Shown in pieces: positions 9,931-21,860 of a stretch of 64,000 nt of DNA. This stretch comes from Bradysia coprophila (lineage: Eukaryota > Arthropoda > Insecta > Diptera > Sciaridae). Positions within the stretch are counted from its first letter, which is position 1, and every line of letters starts with the position of its first letter. The notes beneath the pieces are model-generated. The model did not search any database. It had not been told where the DNA came from and saw only the letters and a program-made list of their open reading frames with translations. The translations under genes were made by a program, and so were the position numbers. The stretch covers positions 620,001-684,000 of the forward strand of contig NW_023503632.1 of the NCBI RefSeq assembly GCF_014529535.1, written 5' to 3'.

Positions 9931-10650
9931 CATGCGTGCATGAAAAGAAAAACTTAGAGAAATCTGAAATTTCAATTCGAGCAAAATTATGGCCCTCGCT
10001 TACCATGAGGCCGCAAACATCGCTCTTATTGGAATTTCTTATTTTCTCCCCTTAGTAAACAAATAACTATTTCTTACCTGGCATGGATGTTTTACCTGAA
10101 GCCACAAACTTCTTGAGAAATCCATACAGTTTTGAGTCGATTATAATTATCAAATAAAGCTGGGTGTGAGCTACAATTAAGTCGGAAGTCGGAAATGTTA
10201 TACGAAATAATCACATCGGATGTGAATTTGATAAGTTTTTTTTGTCTCTCTCTGTCGGTCAAGAAACAGTCAGAGGAATAAAATGTTTACCTGTTGGTAG
10301 CTTTGTCTCCAAATATTCTACATAAACACTGAAGGTAATGCAAAAAGCCTCCCTCAGTGGATCAGAGAAATTACGAATTCCGACCTTGAGGTGAATTCAT
10401 TTCTTGGGACTAATGTTGTTGTACATTCTGCAACTTGTCGCAAACTAATTCAATGTGTTTGCAACATAACCACGACAGAGTAAAGTTTATTTACTCTGCC
10501 GTGAACATAACGAAACCAAATTAACCTGAAAGTGGAGATTCGGGCGTATCTGATCGTTTGCATTAACTTCTGTCTTTATATACTTTGATAAACTAGCTGC
10601 ACCCAATACAAAATAAACTATGTACGGCTGTAGCCAACGCACTTCGTAGC
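9931..10650 (-). other. Possible unrecognised minus-strand exons
   Basis: Two open stretches on the minus strand end at good donor sites: one near 10070-10160 (reading ...LYGFLKKFVASGKTSMPG before GTAAGA) and one near 10290-10385 (reading ...DPLREAFCITFSVYVEYL... before GTAAAC). A TATATAAAG lies upstream on the same strand near 10575. I recognise neither peptide, and I could not join them in one frame. They may be fragments of a decayed gene or chance. Confidence 0.2.
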
Positions 10651-10806
10651 CAATGCACTTCAAGCAAAAGTGCTTCGAGTGACAGCAGCCAAATAGAGTA
10701 CTATTTTGTATGAAAAATGTTCACAGATTTTTTTACAGTGCCAGTTCTGTACACTGTCCCGTTTCAGTACCCTATTTAGAGTACCACTCATGCTTGAAGT
10801 GCTTTA
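10651..10806 (+). mobile_element. MITE family M1, copy 2
   Basis: The ends are caatgcacttcaagca and tgcttgaagtgct. The interior includes 'gtaccctatttagagtacc', itself a short palindrome shared with copy 3. A partial end duplicate (ccaacgcacttcgtag) lies immediately upstream. Confidence 0.8.
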
Positions 10807-12031
10807 CCTGGAGACAAAGTCACCATCAGCTACAGACTGGTTAGATTTTGCACTTTTTTTGTCAGTGTTGATGGTTTGGCGGTAGAGCAACTTAACAGAA
10901 GACAAGAAAGTTTTCGACTTTCAAATACACCCAATGCTTAATTTTTGAGAATGGATTTACAAAGATTCTCTAAAATTCTCAAAGGTTCACAAAACTGTCG
11001 GTCATTTTAGGGAATCTTTTGAGAAGAACCATTTCTCAAATATTCGGCCTTGAATACACCGCTATAGATGTATCGATAAAACTGTAAATGTAAATTCAGA
11101 AGAACTCCAATAATGTTCCTTATATATTGGATAATATAATGGTGATCTATTTGATTTAAGACTCGGAACAGGTGAGGTTTCCTAATCAAATTCAGATGAT
11201 TTGAACATCAGGTTTCAGATCAACCAGACCTGTTCCGAGCCTTTGATTTGGATGTTCGATCTTGATGTTTTTCATTTTATTGACTCATCTCCAAACATAC
11301 GTATACCAATAAAATGGAAAATGTCCCAGACGGACATCCTTTTTACGATAGCATTAAAATAAAATCTGAAAAAAGAATAATTCCCACAATTTTGAAGTTT
11401 TATTTCAATACGACTGAGTTATTTATGTATCCGGGTGATGCCAGTTTAGACACAAAGGACAACGAAAAAGGCTTTACATACAAAAACAATGAATGCGGAA
11501 GGATAGTGCATAAAACTCTTTACTTTTTCTTGCGAAAAGAATAGTTTATTTCGATTCCAGGAAATTTTCCTCTTCACAAAATGGAGGTCGGGATTGTAGT
11601 TCCCATTTTCAAAACTTAACGAAAAGGCTGCATTCCCGTGTGCAAATAGCATTTACCAATTTCTTTCGAACAATAGATGCAAAAAGTGGATCATGGTTGA
11701 TTCTAATAGTCTATTTCTAGTAACGACAAGTAAAACTTTCGTTGCCGTTTTAAGAAAAGCGTTACGTGCAGTGTTTTTTGTAGACGATGTGCTCGAGTGA
11801 ACATCTGCACATATAGTGCCTAAGAAAGGACTTATCACTCGTTCGCATTTAAACGAACGCTCAATTATCATAACGCATGTAGCAAACCAAGTAGTAGATT
11901 AAATCTGGCCCCTGCTAAGTAGCCTAAGTAGGCACATTAGAAAGAAAAAACCAGTAGTACCGAAACACCACTTCGTTCCAGTTCAATTTCATTTTCATTC
12001 GACAAATTTTTTTCTTCTTCAAAATCAAAAT
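10807..12031. other. Intergenic upstream of the winged-helix gene
   Basis: It holds an inverted repeat at 11150-11250 with arms around 'ctcggaacaggt'. A 76-codon ATG frame at 11314-11544 (+, MENVPDGHPFYDS start) is unrecognised and has no supporting context. Nothing else is supportable. Confidence 0.4.
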
Positions 12032-12729
12032 ATGGATAACAATTCAACGAACATAACCGATGCAGAAATTCAAATGCTTAACGGGCGCTGTGTTATGAGC
12101 GCCTTAGATTCCCTAAAAAATCATGCAACAGAAAACGAAATATGCAACTACTTTCAAGCGGCCAGCGGCGGACCAACGGATGTCGTTCAACAAGAAATAA
12201 AAAGAATATTGGAACTTGGCGTCAAAAATGGATTTATCGTGCGAAACGGCGACAAATATGTACTGACGAGCCTGGAAAGCGAGTATCAAATAGACGGTGA
12301 TGATGATGACGAAGACGTGGAGTTTGTCTCGTAAGGTTTTTTCTTTCACTCGAGAGTTCAATTTTCTCAATGAACATTACTGTTACCAGCCCCAAAATTC
12401 CGCGTTATGAAGTCTACTCAAGTCCAACAGCAGATGATATGGGTAGGGGATACAGATCCATTGCACGACATTCTACAGTTCCACGAACGCCACCTCGTAA
12501 ACGTAAGTACACTAAACGGAAGCCAGAACCAACGGACCGAGTCACTCGATCCTCAAGTAGAGTGAGGGCTAGCCCATCCAAGGCTAGCACTACATCAAGG
12601 GCGAGTACCACATCAAGGGCAACTCCAGCTAAAAAACGGAAAGTAGCGGCTAAACCCAGACCGCCGACGAAATTCAGTTCAAGAACAGTGGCGAAAGGAA
12701 AGGGTGGCGGTAGAGGTCGTGGACGGTAG
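12032..12729 (+). CDS. Winged-helix (DUF4777/H15-like) protein with basic tail, 2 exons
   Basis: Exons 12032-12330 and 12390-12729 join across a 59-bp GTAAGG...ACCAG intron in frame, giving 212 aa. Reading through the donor would stop at once, so splicing is strongly implied. Residues about 10-85 look like a small winged helix: helix MSALDSLKNHATENEICNY, then VVQQEIKRILELGVKNGF, then wing IVRNGDKYVL. This is similar in plan to linker-histone H15 and to DUF4777 domains known from insects. An acidic stretch (DGDDDDEDVE) follows, then a K/R/S/T/P-rich tail with PRKRKYTKRK, repeated S/T-rich short repeats and a GGGRGRGR end. A nuclear DNA- or chromatin-binding role is likely, by inference. AATAAA lies at 12792. 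The neighbour on the other strand is also a chromatin gene. Confidence 0.75.
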
Positions 12730-13126
12730 CTTTTTTTGCCTTCAAAATTTGTTTGTCATCGAAAATTGTTTGTGTGAATGTATTTTGTGAAAATAAATCG
12801 TTTTCTCGATTACGGACCACGATGTTTGCTGCTTTAAACGCCTTTTGTATAGATCACACTGTTTACCGTGTTGAAACCAACGTGCGCCATCACGATCCAT
12901 AAATACACCGATAAAATCTGTCTATCAGTTTCATGGACTCTGGTTGGTGTGCTCTGTCTCTCTCTCTCCATCTCTGTGTCACATTCCAATGAAACTACTC
13001 GCATTTACAATTTTCATCATTTTATTGCGAACAATTCGTATGTTAAAAAAACACGTGAACTTAAATAGTAAACTTAAACGTATATAACTGCAATGCACCG
13101 CCACCATCATCCACCGGCAAATGAAA
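12730..13126. other. Convergent 3' intergenic region with two polyA signals
   Basis: AATAAA at 12792-12797 (+) serves the winged-helix gene, and tttatt at 13021-13026 (AATAAA on the minus strand) serves the ING gene. No coding exon is seen between the two stops. Confidence 0.6.
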
Positions 13127-15871
13127 TTATTTCTTCTTCCGGTCCTGCGTACATTTTGAGCAAAACCATTTCCCTTTCGGCTTAATCGTCAGACCAACAC
13201 ACGCAAAGTGAAACCATTCGATGGGGCACTGTGTGACGGGGAAAGAAAAGGACAAAGAAATGAAAACCTGAACGTCTCGACCAAAAATTCATGTTCCGAA
13301 AACTTACGTCCAAATTATCGCATCCGATCATTTCACCGTAAGAGACTTGATGACATAGACAGTATGTTGGTTCGTTTGGATCAACGGGCATATCGAGCGG
13401 CATGTCGAGAACATCACTTTGTGGTGTTCCACCAGCCGCATCGGCCAAACTTTCCTCTGGATCCACTGATTTCTGAAAATTTATTTTTGGGTACGGTTAC
13501 AGCTAAGGCATCGGAAGATTCGGAAGCCATTTGAAACGATAAAACGGAAGCAAACATGCAATTATAAAGACCAACACAAACTAGCATCTAGTGTCAGTTG
13601 GGAATATGATATTTCTATTGTTAAAACCGGTTTAAACCGATTTTAGCTGATTTAAACAATAGAAATATCGTATTCCCGATGACACTAGATGCTAGTGTGT
13701 GTTGGCCTTAACGGAATCGAGTATTTAGCTTTATGCAACGAATGAAAATGATACGTGAGTTTGTGTTAGAACTGTTGTTGTTTGTGACAAATCGATGTGT
13801 TAGAAGGAACCATTTGGCGAGGAGGAAACTTCGCGAGCAAATCTTGTCCCACCTACTTCCATTGTCATCTATTGGCGCTATTTCCTTTATTAGTCACCAA
13901 TAGCAAATAGGACTTGTGTCAGTATTTGCTCGCATAGTTTCCCCCTCGTCATCCGGTGATTTTGAATATAACCTTTTCCATGTCCCAAAAACAACATTCA
14001 GCGGTTGTCTGTTCGTAACAATCAACTGAAAACAAAATATTTCAATTCAACATAGGGCACACGCAATATATAAGAAGCCACTACCATACTCAGCCTACAT
14101 CCGAACATAAATGAAAATATTTCGCTACACAGTGTGGGAAAACAGGAAAAGCAGGAAAATATGTTGTTTTGTTTCCTTTCTCACCAATAGCTACTGTTGT
14201 ACAAACCCGATTTTCTTAAAATATTTTGTTTCGTCGTCTCGTCAATGCCTTCCACGTTTGAGCGAAAACATCCAGAGATAAAAAAAAACTGTTCCGGTAA
14301 CTTGACTCCAAACTTATGTCGTTGTTTTGGGACACTACCTGTTGAGTCCCGACGGAAAGGTATAGACGACACGAAACAAAAATTTTAATTATTTAAGAAA
14401 ATTGAGTTGGTTCAAATGCAGCTATTGGAGAGAGAACTGCATATTTTCCTACTTTTCCTGTTTTCCCGCGCCTCCATGGGAAATCAAAATCAAAAAGAGA
14501 GTAGCCTCAAAAGACAACATGAACAATGGAGTGTGGATGAAAGATGATTACCTTTTGACCCTTACGACCGTCTTTTTCTTGATTTACCTTCTGCTTTTTA
14601 CTTGCTTTCTGTGATGTATTTCCAGCATTCCCTCGCTGCTCATCGTCTTCGGATGATGCAGCTCGTTTCTTTTTGGTCACCGTTTTGACATCTTTGCCTT
14701 TTTTCCGTCCTTCTGCAATAAAGGAAACCAAAGCGAATCATAAAATTCCCGCAATGCAACGCACCCAATTGACACTTACTTTTCCCGACTATTTCCTCCG
14801 ATTTACTTCGAGCGCTCAGTGTCTTGTCCTGTATTTCACCTTCAAACCGAGCCAAATCCGAGTCCAGCCGTCTGATATGCTTGTCAACCAATTCGTATGT
14901 CTGTATGGCCAACTGTACTTTATCGTCGCCGTATTCTTTGGCCAAATTGAACGAGTCTTGAATGCTTTTCAGTTTTTCCTTGCGCACTTCCTCCGGTATC
15001 GAGTCCCGGTCCTTGATCAATGTTTCCATAAAGTCGTTTGCCTTTTCGTCAATCGATTGCATCAAATTTTGCGCACGCGTGTCCAGATCGCGCATCAATT
15101 TGAAATTACGTTGCAGTTCGGTGGGTAAATTTTCCAGACCTGAGGGACAGTCGGTTGATTTTTTAATGATTTGAGTCAATTTCTATATTAACTTGGGAGT
15201 ACTGAACGGTAAAAGTTACCAAGTGTAAGTGAACACATTCGATGCGAGAGATGGTAAAAAATGTGGTTAACGAGGTGCTTAAGTAATTGAAACGAAGCAA
15301 AAAACAAAAATTTCGTGCGAAATAATGTCGAAAACATCGGTAGAATTGAATCGTTCGGCACCACACTCCCTGTTAACATCTTACCCATCTTACCCTATTG
15401 ATGAGAGCAAGTGATCGTTCAAATAGTGACTCAAAACCAGGCCTAATTTTTCTTTTGCGTCGCCAAGTTTCATTCGAATACAAAAGAATAATTTGAATTA
15501 GGTCTCTTTTGCGTCACTATTTGAACGATCAGTAAGACGTTTACGTGTTTACATTGAAAGGGATATACCCAGAGAGTTTATCAGGGATAGTAATCATGAC
15601 CATCAATCAGACTATCCGGGTCAAACTGTTACAACGCAAAATGGAATCAATCGATCAATCCGTTCGAAACACAAATTCTTGCACAAAGGACACCGAACAG
15701 CACAATTTCCATTGATCAACATTGGTGAATGAAATGTTGTTTGTTGTTTGTACAACCGTATAGCAGCAGATAAATACATAGCATCAAAATGATTGTGGTT
15801 AACATTTAAAAAACGATTTAAAATCGAGCCTTACCGTCTAGATAATGTTCCAAATAGAGTGCAGACGTCAT
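13127..15871 (-). CDS. Ing5: ING4/ING5 chromatin reader, complete 5-exon gene
   Basis: The exons (minus strand) are 15835-15871, 14780-15139, 14552-14712, 13308-13472 and 13127-13228. All junctions are GT-AG, and the total of 825 nt gives 274 aa. The N-terminus [18 protein letters not shown] and the following helical region form the ING dimerisation/HAT-scaffold domain (about residues 1-115). A lysine-rich nuclear-localisation region follows ([17 protein letters not shown]). The C-terminal PHD finger begins [20 protein letters not shown] and continues [13 protein letters not shown] to the KKK end. In this family the finger reads H3K4me3 and the protein is a subunit of histone acetyltransferase complexes (HBO1 or MOZ/MORF, Tip60-type). 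All PHD Cys and His ligands are visible. Introns carry foldback repeats. A polyA signal sits about 100 nt past the stop. Confidence 0.95.
13566..13709. mobile_element. Foldback MITE in ING intron
   Basis: The long arms of about 55 bp (accaacacaaactagcatc... and its complement ...gatgctagtgtgtgttgg) flank a short centre. It lies in the intron between ING exons 3 and 4. Confidence 0.8.
13815..13952. mobile_element. Foldback MITE in ING intron
   Basis: Inverted ends ggcgaggaggaaacttcgcg and its approximate complement (tcgcatagtttccccctcgt) sit in the same intron. The interior has no coding capacity. Confidence 0.6.
14209..14403. mobile_element. Foldback MITE in ING intron
   Basis: The imperfect inverted ends run from gattttcttaaaatatt...tcgtcgtct to agacgacacgaaac...aagaaaat. 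This is the third foldback within the same intron. Confidence 0.6.
15412..15531. mobile_element. Foldback MITE in first ING intron
   Basis: The perfect ends are tgatcgttcaaatagtgac and gtcactatttgaacgatca. Internal arms ('aggcctaattt', 'aaattaggt'-type) continue the fold. Confidence 0.8.
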
Positions 15872-17376
15872 TTTTAACAATTATGGATTCACCATCAACA
15901 TACGAATTAATTAGAATGTCAACGAAAACACAAAATTAAAATTTTAATTTAACAAGAAATTTTGAAAGATGTTTGACAAAAACACTCAAAATATTATAAA
16001 CTACGAGAAATGTCACAAACGTCACAGACCATCGAAATTTATCGGTTGGGATTGTGTGGTAGGATTCAAAGTAGGACCATTCAAAAACTACCATTCATAT
16101 TGCGAATTTTGAAATCTACTGTTTTTGTCCCGTTATGCGTAATATTATGTTGGTGATGATTTTTATCCACGCTAAAGCTGCATGAAAAAATTTAAAAAAA
16201 TACATATTTGAGATGCATTTAATGGCACAATATTTTGAGGGGGTCAAGGTTTTCCGTAGCCGACAATATTTTTTTTTTCATACAGTCAAAAACTAGCCTA
16301 GTGTCGGTGTTGTATATAAGGTTGTTTTGAGACAACAAATCAGTTTGGAAAAACGGAATTTACATATTGATCACCTCATGATTTCAAAGTCTTGTCGCTC
16401 GCAAGATATTTGTCCGATTGAAAAACTAATTAGTTCACCGGAATGCTGAGACCATTTGCTACACACTAGCAGTTTGTTTGACCAAAATCCGTCGACTAAA
16501 AAGGTAATTATTTTTCAGTCAACAAACATCACATTTATACGATAGATCATTTTCATGACCTTGTAAACGTCAGACACGATCCCAACTGTCAGACATGTCG
16601 AAAAATATTGAATGAATTGAACGAACGATTTTCATATAAAAATCAGTAAATTGAACGCAGTTAACGTCAATTGATTGAGGTTAAGGACAACTTGACGAAA
16701 AATTAAGTGGGGTTACGTTGACAAGTACCGTATAATGAAAATGATCTATAATGTCAAAATCTTAAACTTTAAACTTTTTTACTCGAGTATAAAAAATTAA
16801 ACTCGGGTCTGGAATTGCCCGACTCATGAGAGCTGAGTTCGTTTATATGAAATCGCTATGTCCTCCGCTCCATACAAAGTTTGACATTCGACCATACCTT
16901 GTGTTGACGTTCATTGAAGAGAAGTGTATGGATACAGTGTAATGAAATTTACAAGCGGACACTCTACGGTTTTTGGCCTCCTAATTTTGTAAACGATTCG
17001 TGTGATATTTCTAGAGAGCTGCCTTGGTCCTGTGAATTTTTGTAAAATGATTTGCATTAAATGCTATTTGTTTACATGCTTTCGGTGACAGATCACTTTC
17101 TACACTAAGAACTCACCATACTAATGTCATGTAAATTCGATTATGGGGAGTTTCTTTGTGTGGAAAAGGTATCTTCCCAAGTATAGGGCAAGTGCAAACA
17201 CACATACACACATAAATTTTATTCACCTCGATTTTTTTGCCGTACCGATGAAAGTTTAGCGCGAAATAATTTGAAAATAACCAACATGAAAACAAAGAGA
17301 AATTTATTAGGTTCATTTGATTGTCTTTGTTTGGATATTCTATTGAACAATTGAACGACTGATGACATAAGTTATA
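15872..17376. other. Intergenic upstream of the ING gene
   Basis: It includes the ING 5' flank. An inverted pair of 'gatagatcattttcat' (about 16540) and 'atgaaaatgatctata' (about 16737) suggests another foldback of about 215 bp. No exon is supported. Confidence 0.45.
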
Positions 17377-17862
17377 CTACTTTGGTTCTAACCAAACTTT
17401 TTTATTTTGAAACAGTATGGCTGCCATACAGCTGCAATACCCACACATCGCTATACCGTCTGAATTTATCACTGTCCAGCATTTGTTCGGTGCCACGTTG
17501 AGTCTATGAGAATGCTTCACCTGAATAAAATAGAATGTTGTGTGTGTAGGCAAAAACTACTCAATCTTCGTTTTACTTCAGCATAAATAATCCAGCCGGT
17601 GCTTATTCGTTTACATCCAATGCTGCACTGAATCCATCCATTTTCGAAGTACTTGTAGGCCTCAAGGCCTCCATGCTCTTCCAACTGTTAAAATCGTTCC
17701 GGGTGACTGTGCTTATGGACTGTGTTTATGGATGCAGTAATTCATCAAATCAAAATATCCAAAATTGGTAGGCAATGGGTCTTTGCAGTCTTCTAATGTA
17801 TAAGGTTCAATTCCACTGCAAAACATTTTGCATTTCTCCTCATATCGACTTGATATTTCCAT
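17377..17862 (-). pseudogene. Decayed SWIM zinc-finger gene fragment
   Basis: On the minus strand the region reads as a gene broken by shifts and stops. From 17862 it begins ATG and encodes a segment ending FGYFDLMNYCIHKHSP before a stop. A shifted frame gives LEAYKYFENGWIQ. After an acceptor (TTATTCAG at 17521) an exon at 17377-17520 encodes KHSHRLN...CWTVINSDGIAMCGYCSCMA and stops soon after. This wording matches the SWIM-domain proteins (often linked to YqaJ-type nuclease domains) that are multicopy in arthropod genomes. The later Cys/His ligand pair of the finger is missing, as CMA is followed directly by AILF. It is therefore most likely a non-functional remnant. Confidence 0.65.
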
Positions 17863-18299
17863 ACTTGTGACCACTATTCACAAGCAAAAACACTGAGAAA
17901 CAATTCAGAAATTAAAATCAAAACACGAAATCTTACAACATTGATAGCTGTCACCCGGGTAAAAAAAAAAGTGGTTGTGAGACGTCTCTTCGAGACAGCT
18001 ATTTTGTATGGAGGCGAGACGTCTCTTTTTTGACCTTTGAGACTGGATTAGTTCTCATAATTCATCCAAAATTCATCCGAATTCATCTGAAACTGTTGAG
18101 AAGTCTTGTTTTAAATGTCTTTCGGAGATGTTTGAGACTGGATGAGTAGTCTCTTTTCAAACTTTTACGAGACTTTATGAGAATGTCAGAGTGGTCTCAT
18201 TTTGTATATTCTTCGAGAATGTTTGAGACTGAACGAGAATACTTTTTGTTGGACTTCAAGAGACTGGTGAGAAGTCTCATTTCGACCTGATTATACATT

Positions 18300-18670
18300 G
18301 TGAGACTGAAGGAGTGGTCTCATTTCGGCTTTTCGAGACGCTGTGAGACTGAAGGAGTGGTCTCATTTCGGCTTTTCGAGACGGTGTGAGACTGTAGGAG
18401 TGGTCTCATTTCGTCTTTTCGAGACGCTGTGAGACTGAAGGAGTGGTCTCATTTCGTCTTTTCGAGACGCTGTGAGACTGAAGGAGTGGTCTCATTTCGG
18501 CTTTTCGAGACGCTGTGAGACTGAAGGAGTGGTCTCATTTTGACTTTTTGAGACGATGTGAGACTGAAGGAGTGGTCTCATTAAGGATTTGTTAGACGTT
18601 ATGAGAATGGATGAGTGGTCTCATTATGGATTTGTTAGACGTTATGAGAATGGATGAGTGGTCTCATTTT
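18300..18670. repeat. 43-bp sub-array (gagac...gaaggagtggtctc)
   Basis: The unit reads about 'gagactgaaggagtggtctc' plus 'atttcg(g/t)cttttcgagacgctgt'. Roughly seven to nine copies are present, with increasing divergence at both edges. Confidence 0.8.
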
Positions 18671-18699
18671 GATAAGAAGAAATAGGATAAAAAAGACTG

Positions 18700-18985
18700 T
18701 TTGAGTTTTTCCGATACCCTGTGAGACTTCTCATTTTTGAGTTTTTCCGAGACCCTTTGAGACTTCTCATTTTTGAGTTTTTCCGAGACCCTATGAGACT
18801 TCTCATTTTTGAGTTTTTCCGAGACCCTTTGAGACTTCTAATCTTTGAGTTTTTCCGAGACCCTTTGAGACTTTTTATTCTTGAGTTTTTCCGAGACCCT
18901 TTGAGACTTCTCATTTTTGAGTTTTTCCGAGACCCTTTGAGACTCCTCATTTTTGAGTTTTTCCGATACCGTTTGAGACTACTCA
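18700..18985. repeat. 36-bp sub-array
   Basis: The unit combines 'gagaccctttgagacttctc' with 'atttttgagtttttcc', about eight copies. The period is a multiple of 3, so it is open in several frames on both strands. Confidence 0.85.
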
Positions 18986-19194
18986 TATTTCATTGCTTTG
19001 GCCATGCTGTTAGACTATTTTCTTCTTTTGATATTATTTATCGGACGATTTGTTTATGTGAATATCTGTACTTCTATGTTGAGTTCATAGATGGCCACTG
19101 CCCTTTACTTTTCTTATAATTCGCTAGATCAAATTGACTGAAATTATGTAGAATCGTTAGTAATATTTTTTTTTTACCTTTTTGTAATGTTTTT

Positions 19195-19264
19195 TCCGGT
19201 CACCCATCCAAGTACTAACCGCGACGAATGATGCTTAACTTTCAATCTGGACGGCCATCGACGT
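19195..19264 (-). ncRNA. 5S rRNA-derived fragment inside the satellite element
   Basis: On the minus strand the run 'ggttagtacttggatgggtg' followed by accgg, preceded by 'aagttaagcatc', matches the internal promoter and 3' half of animal 5S rRNA. The 3' terminal stem is replaced by an A-rich run. It is not a functional 5S gene. It resembles the 5S-derived heads of SINE3-type elements and other repeats that have captured a 5S segment. Confidence 0.6.
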
Positions 19265-19324
19265 TACTCATGTTGCTAAATCAGATATATGTATTTGTGG
19301 ATCTAATTTTGAACCGTTGTTGCA

Positions 19325-20240
19325 ATTTCCGAGACCAGATGAGTAGTCTCATTTCTAAAGTTTTTTCTACTTTTGAGACCCGTTGAATGGTCTCATTTGA
19401 AGAAAATATTTCCTTTGATTTGTGAGACCCGTTGAGTGGTCTCATTTGAAGAAAATATTTTCTTCGCTTTGTGAGACCCGTTGAGTGGTCTCATTTGAAG
19501 AAAATATTTTATTCCATTTTTGAGAACAGAAAAGTGGTCTCATTTCGAAAAAAAAAAATTTTCTTCCAATTTTGAGAACGGAAAAGTGTTCTCATTTCGA
19601 GAAAATATTTTCTTCCAATTTTGAGAACGGAAAAGTGTTCTCATTTCGAGAAAATATTTTCTTCCAATTTTGAGAACGGAAAAGTGGTCTCATTTCGAGA
19701 AAATATTTAATTCCATTTTTGAGAACGGAAAAGTGGTCTCATTTCGAGAAAATATTTTCTTCCAATTTTGAGAACGGAAAAGTGGTCTCATTTCGAGAAA
19801 ATATTTTATTCCATTTTTGAGAACGGAAAAGTGGTCTCATTTCGAGAAAATATTTTACTCCAATTTTGAGAACGGAAAAGAGTTCTCATTTCGAGAAAAT
19901 ATTTTATTGGAATTTTGAGAACGGAAAAGTGGTCTCATTTCGAGAAAATATTTTCTTCCAATTTTGAGAACGGAAAAGTGGTCTCATTTCGAGAAAATAT
20001 TTTATTCCATTTTTGAGAACGGAAAAGTGGTCTCATTTCGAGAAAATATTTTCTTCCAATTTTGAGAACGGAAAAGTGGTCTCATTTCGAGAAAATATTT
20101 TCTTCCAATTTTGAGAACGGAAAAGTGGTCTCATTTCGAGAAAATATTTTCTTCCAATTTTGAGAACGGAAAAGTGGTCTCATTTCGAGAAAATATTTTC
20201 TTCCAATTTTGAGAACGGAAAAGTGGTCTCATTTCGAGAA
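19325..20240 (+). repeat. 49-bp sub-array, forward orientation
   Basis: The unit combines 'ttttgagaacggaaaagtgg' with 'tctcatttcgagaaaatatt' and 'ttcttccaa'. About eighteen copies are present. The first few use 'gagacccgttgagtggtctc' instead. Each unit contains the perfect palindrome gagaaaatattttctc where the t-run is intact. Confidence 0.9.
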
Positions 20241-20249
20241 TAAAATATT

Positions 20250-21860
20250 TTCTCGAAATGAGACCACTTTTCTGTTCTCAAAATTCGAATAAAATATTTT
20301 CTCGAAATGAGACCACTTTTCCGTTCTCAAAATTCGAATAAAATATTTTCTCGAAATGAGACCACTGTTCCGTTCTCAAAATTCGAATAAAATATTTTCT
20401 CGAAATGAGACCACTTTTCCGCTCTCAAAATTCGAATAAAATATTTTCTCGAAATGAGACCACTTTTCCGTTCTCAAAATTGGAAGAAAATATTTTCTCG
20501 AAATGAGAACACTTTTCCGTTCTCAAAATTGGAAGAAAATATTTTCTCGAAATGAGACCACTTTTCCGTTCTCAAAATTCAAATAAAATATTTTCTCAAA
20601 ATGAGAACACTTTTCTGTTCTCAAAATTCGAATAAAATATTTTCTCGAAATGAGAACACTTTTCTGTTCTCAAAATTCGAATAAAATATTTTCTCGAAAT
20701 GAGACCACTTTTCCGTTCTCAAAATTCGAATAAAATATTTTCTCGAAATGAGACCACTTTTCCGTTCTCAAAATTCGAATAAAATATTTTCTCGAAATGA
20801 GACCACTTTTCCGTTCTCAAAATTCGAATAAAATATTTTCTCGAAATGAGACCACTTTTCCGTTCTCAAAATTCGAATAAAATATTTTCTCGAAATGAGA
20901 CCACTTTTCCGTTCTCAAAATTCGAATAAAATATTTTCTCGAAATGAGACCACTTTTCCGTTCTCAAAATTCGAATAAAATATTTTCTCGAAATGAGACC
21001 ACTTTTCCGTTCTCAAAATTCGAATAAAATATTTTCTCGAAATGAGACCACTTTTCCGTTCTCAAAATTCAAATAAAATATTTTCTCAAAATGAGAACAC
21101 TTTTCTGTTCTCAAAATTCGAATAAAATATTTTCTCGAAATGAGAACACTTTTCTGTTCTCAAAATTCGAATAAAATATTCTCTCGAAATGAGACCACTT
21201 TTCCGTTCTCAAAATTCGAATAAAATATTTTCTCGAAATGAGACCACTTTTCCGTTCTCAAAATTCGAATAAAATATTTTCTCGAAATGAGACCACTTTT
21301 CCGTTCTCAAAATTCAAATAAAATATTTTCTCAAAATGAGAACACTTTTCTGTTCTCAAAATTCGAATAAAATATTTTCTCGAAATGAGAACACTTTTCT
21401 GTTCTCAAAATTCGAATAAAATATTTTCTCGAAATGAGACCACTTTTCCGTTCTCAAAATTCGAATAAAATATTTTCTCGAAATGAGACCACTTTTCCGT
21501 TCTCAAAATTCGAATAAAATATTTTCTCGAAATGAGACCACTTTTCCGTTCTCAAAATTCGAATAAAATATTTTCTCGAAATGAGACCACTTTTCCGTTC
21601 TCAAAATTCAAATAAAATATTTTCTCAAAATGAGAACACTTTTCTGTTCTCAAAATTCGAATAAAATATTTTCTCGAAATGAGACCACTTTTCCGTTCTC
21701 AAAATTCGAATAAAATATTTTCTCGAAATGAGACCACTTTTCCGTTCTCAAAATTGGAAGAAAATATTTTCTCGAAATGAGACCACTTTTCCGTTCTCAA
21801 AATTCGAATAAAATATTTTCTCGAAATGAGACCACTTTTCCGTTCTCAAAATTTGAATAA
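20250..21860 (-). repeat. 50-bp sub-array, inverted orientation
   Basis: About 32 copies of the reverse complement of the 49-bp unit, with 'aattcgaataaaatatt' as spacer. Variant units (gagaacacttttctgttctc) recur at intervals, suggesting higher-order units of several monomers. Confidence 0.9.

Noticed and set aside
12370-12390. Separate start for the basic protein at 12370
   Set aside because: The 59-bp intron 12331-12389 joins the basic tail in frame to the winged-helix exon, so an independent gene is not needed.
14673-15128. 151-codon plus-strand frame
   Set aside because: Shadow of ING exon 2, whose minus-strand reading has full family motifs and correct splice sites.
18642-19119. Repeat-protein frames (KGSRKNSK / FFRDPLRL) on both strands
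   Set aside because: Products of a 36-bp satellite inside the large inverted element; both strands are open at once, which is the sign of periodicity.
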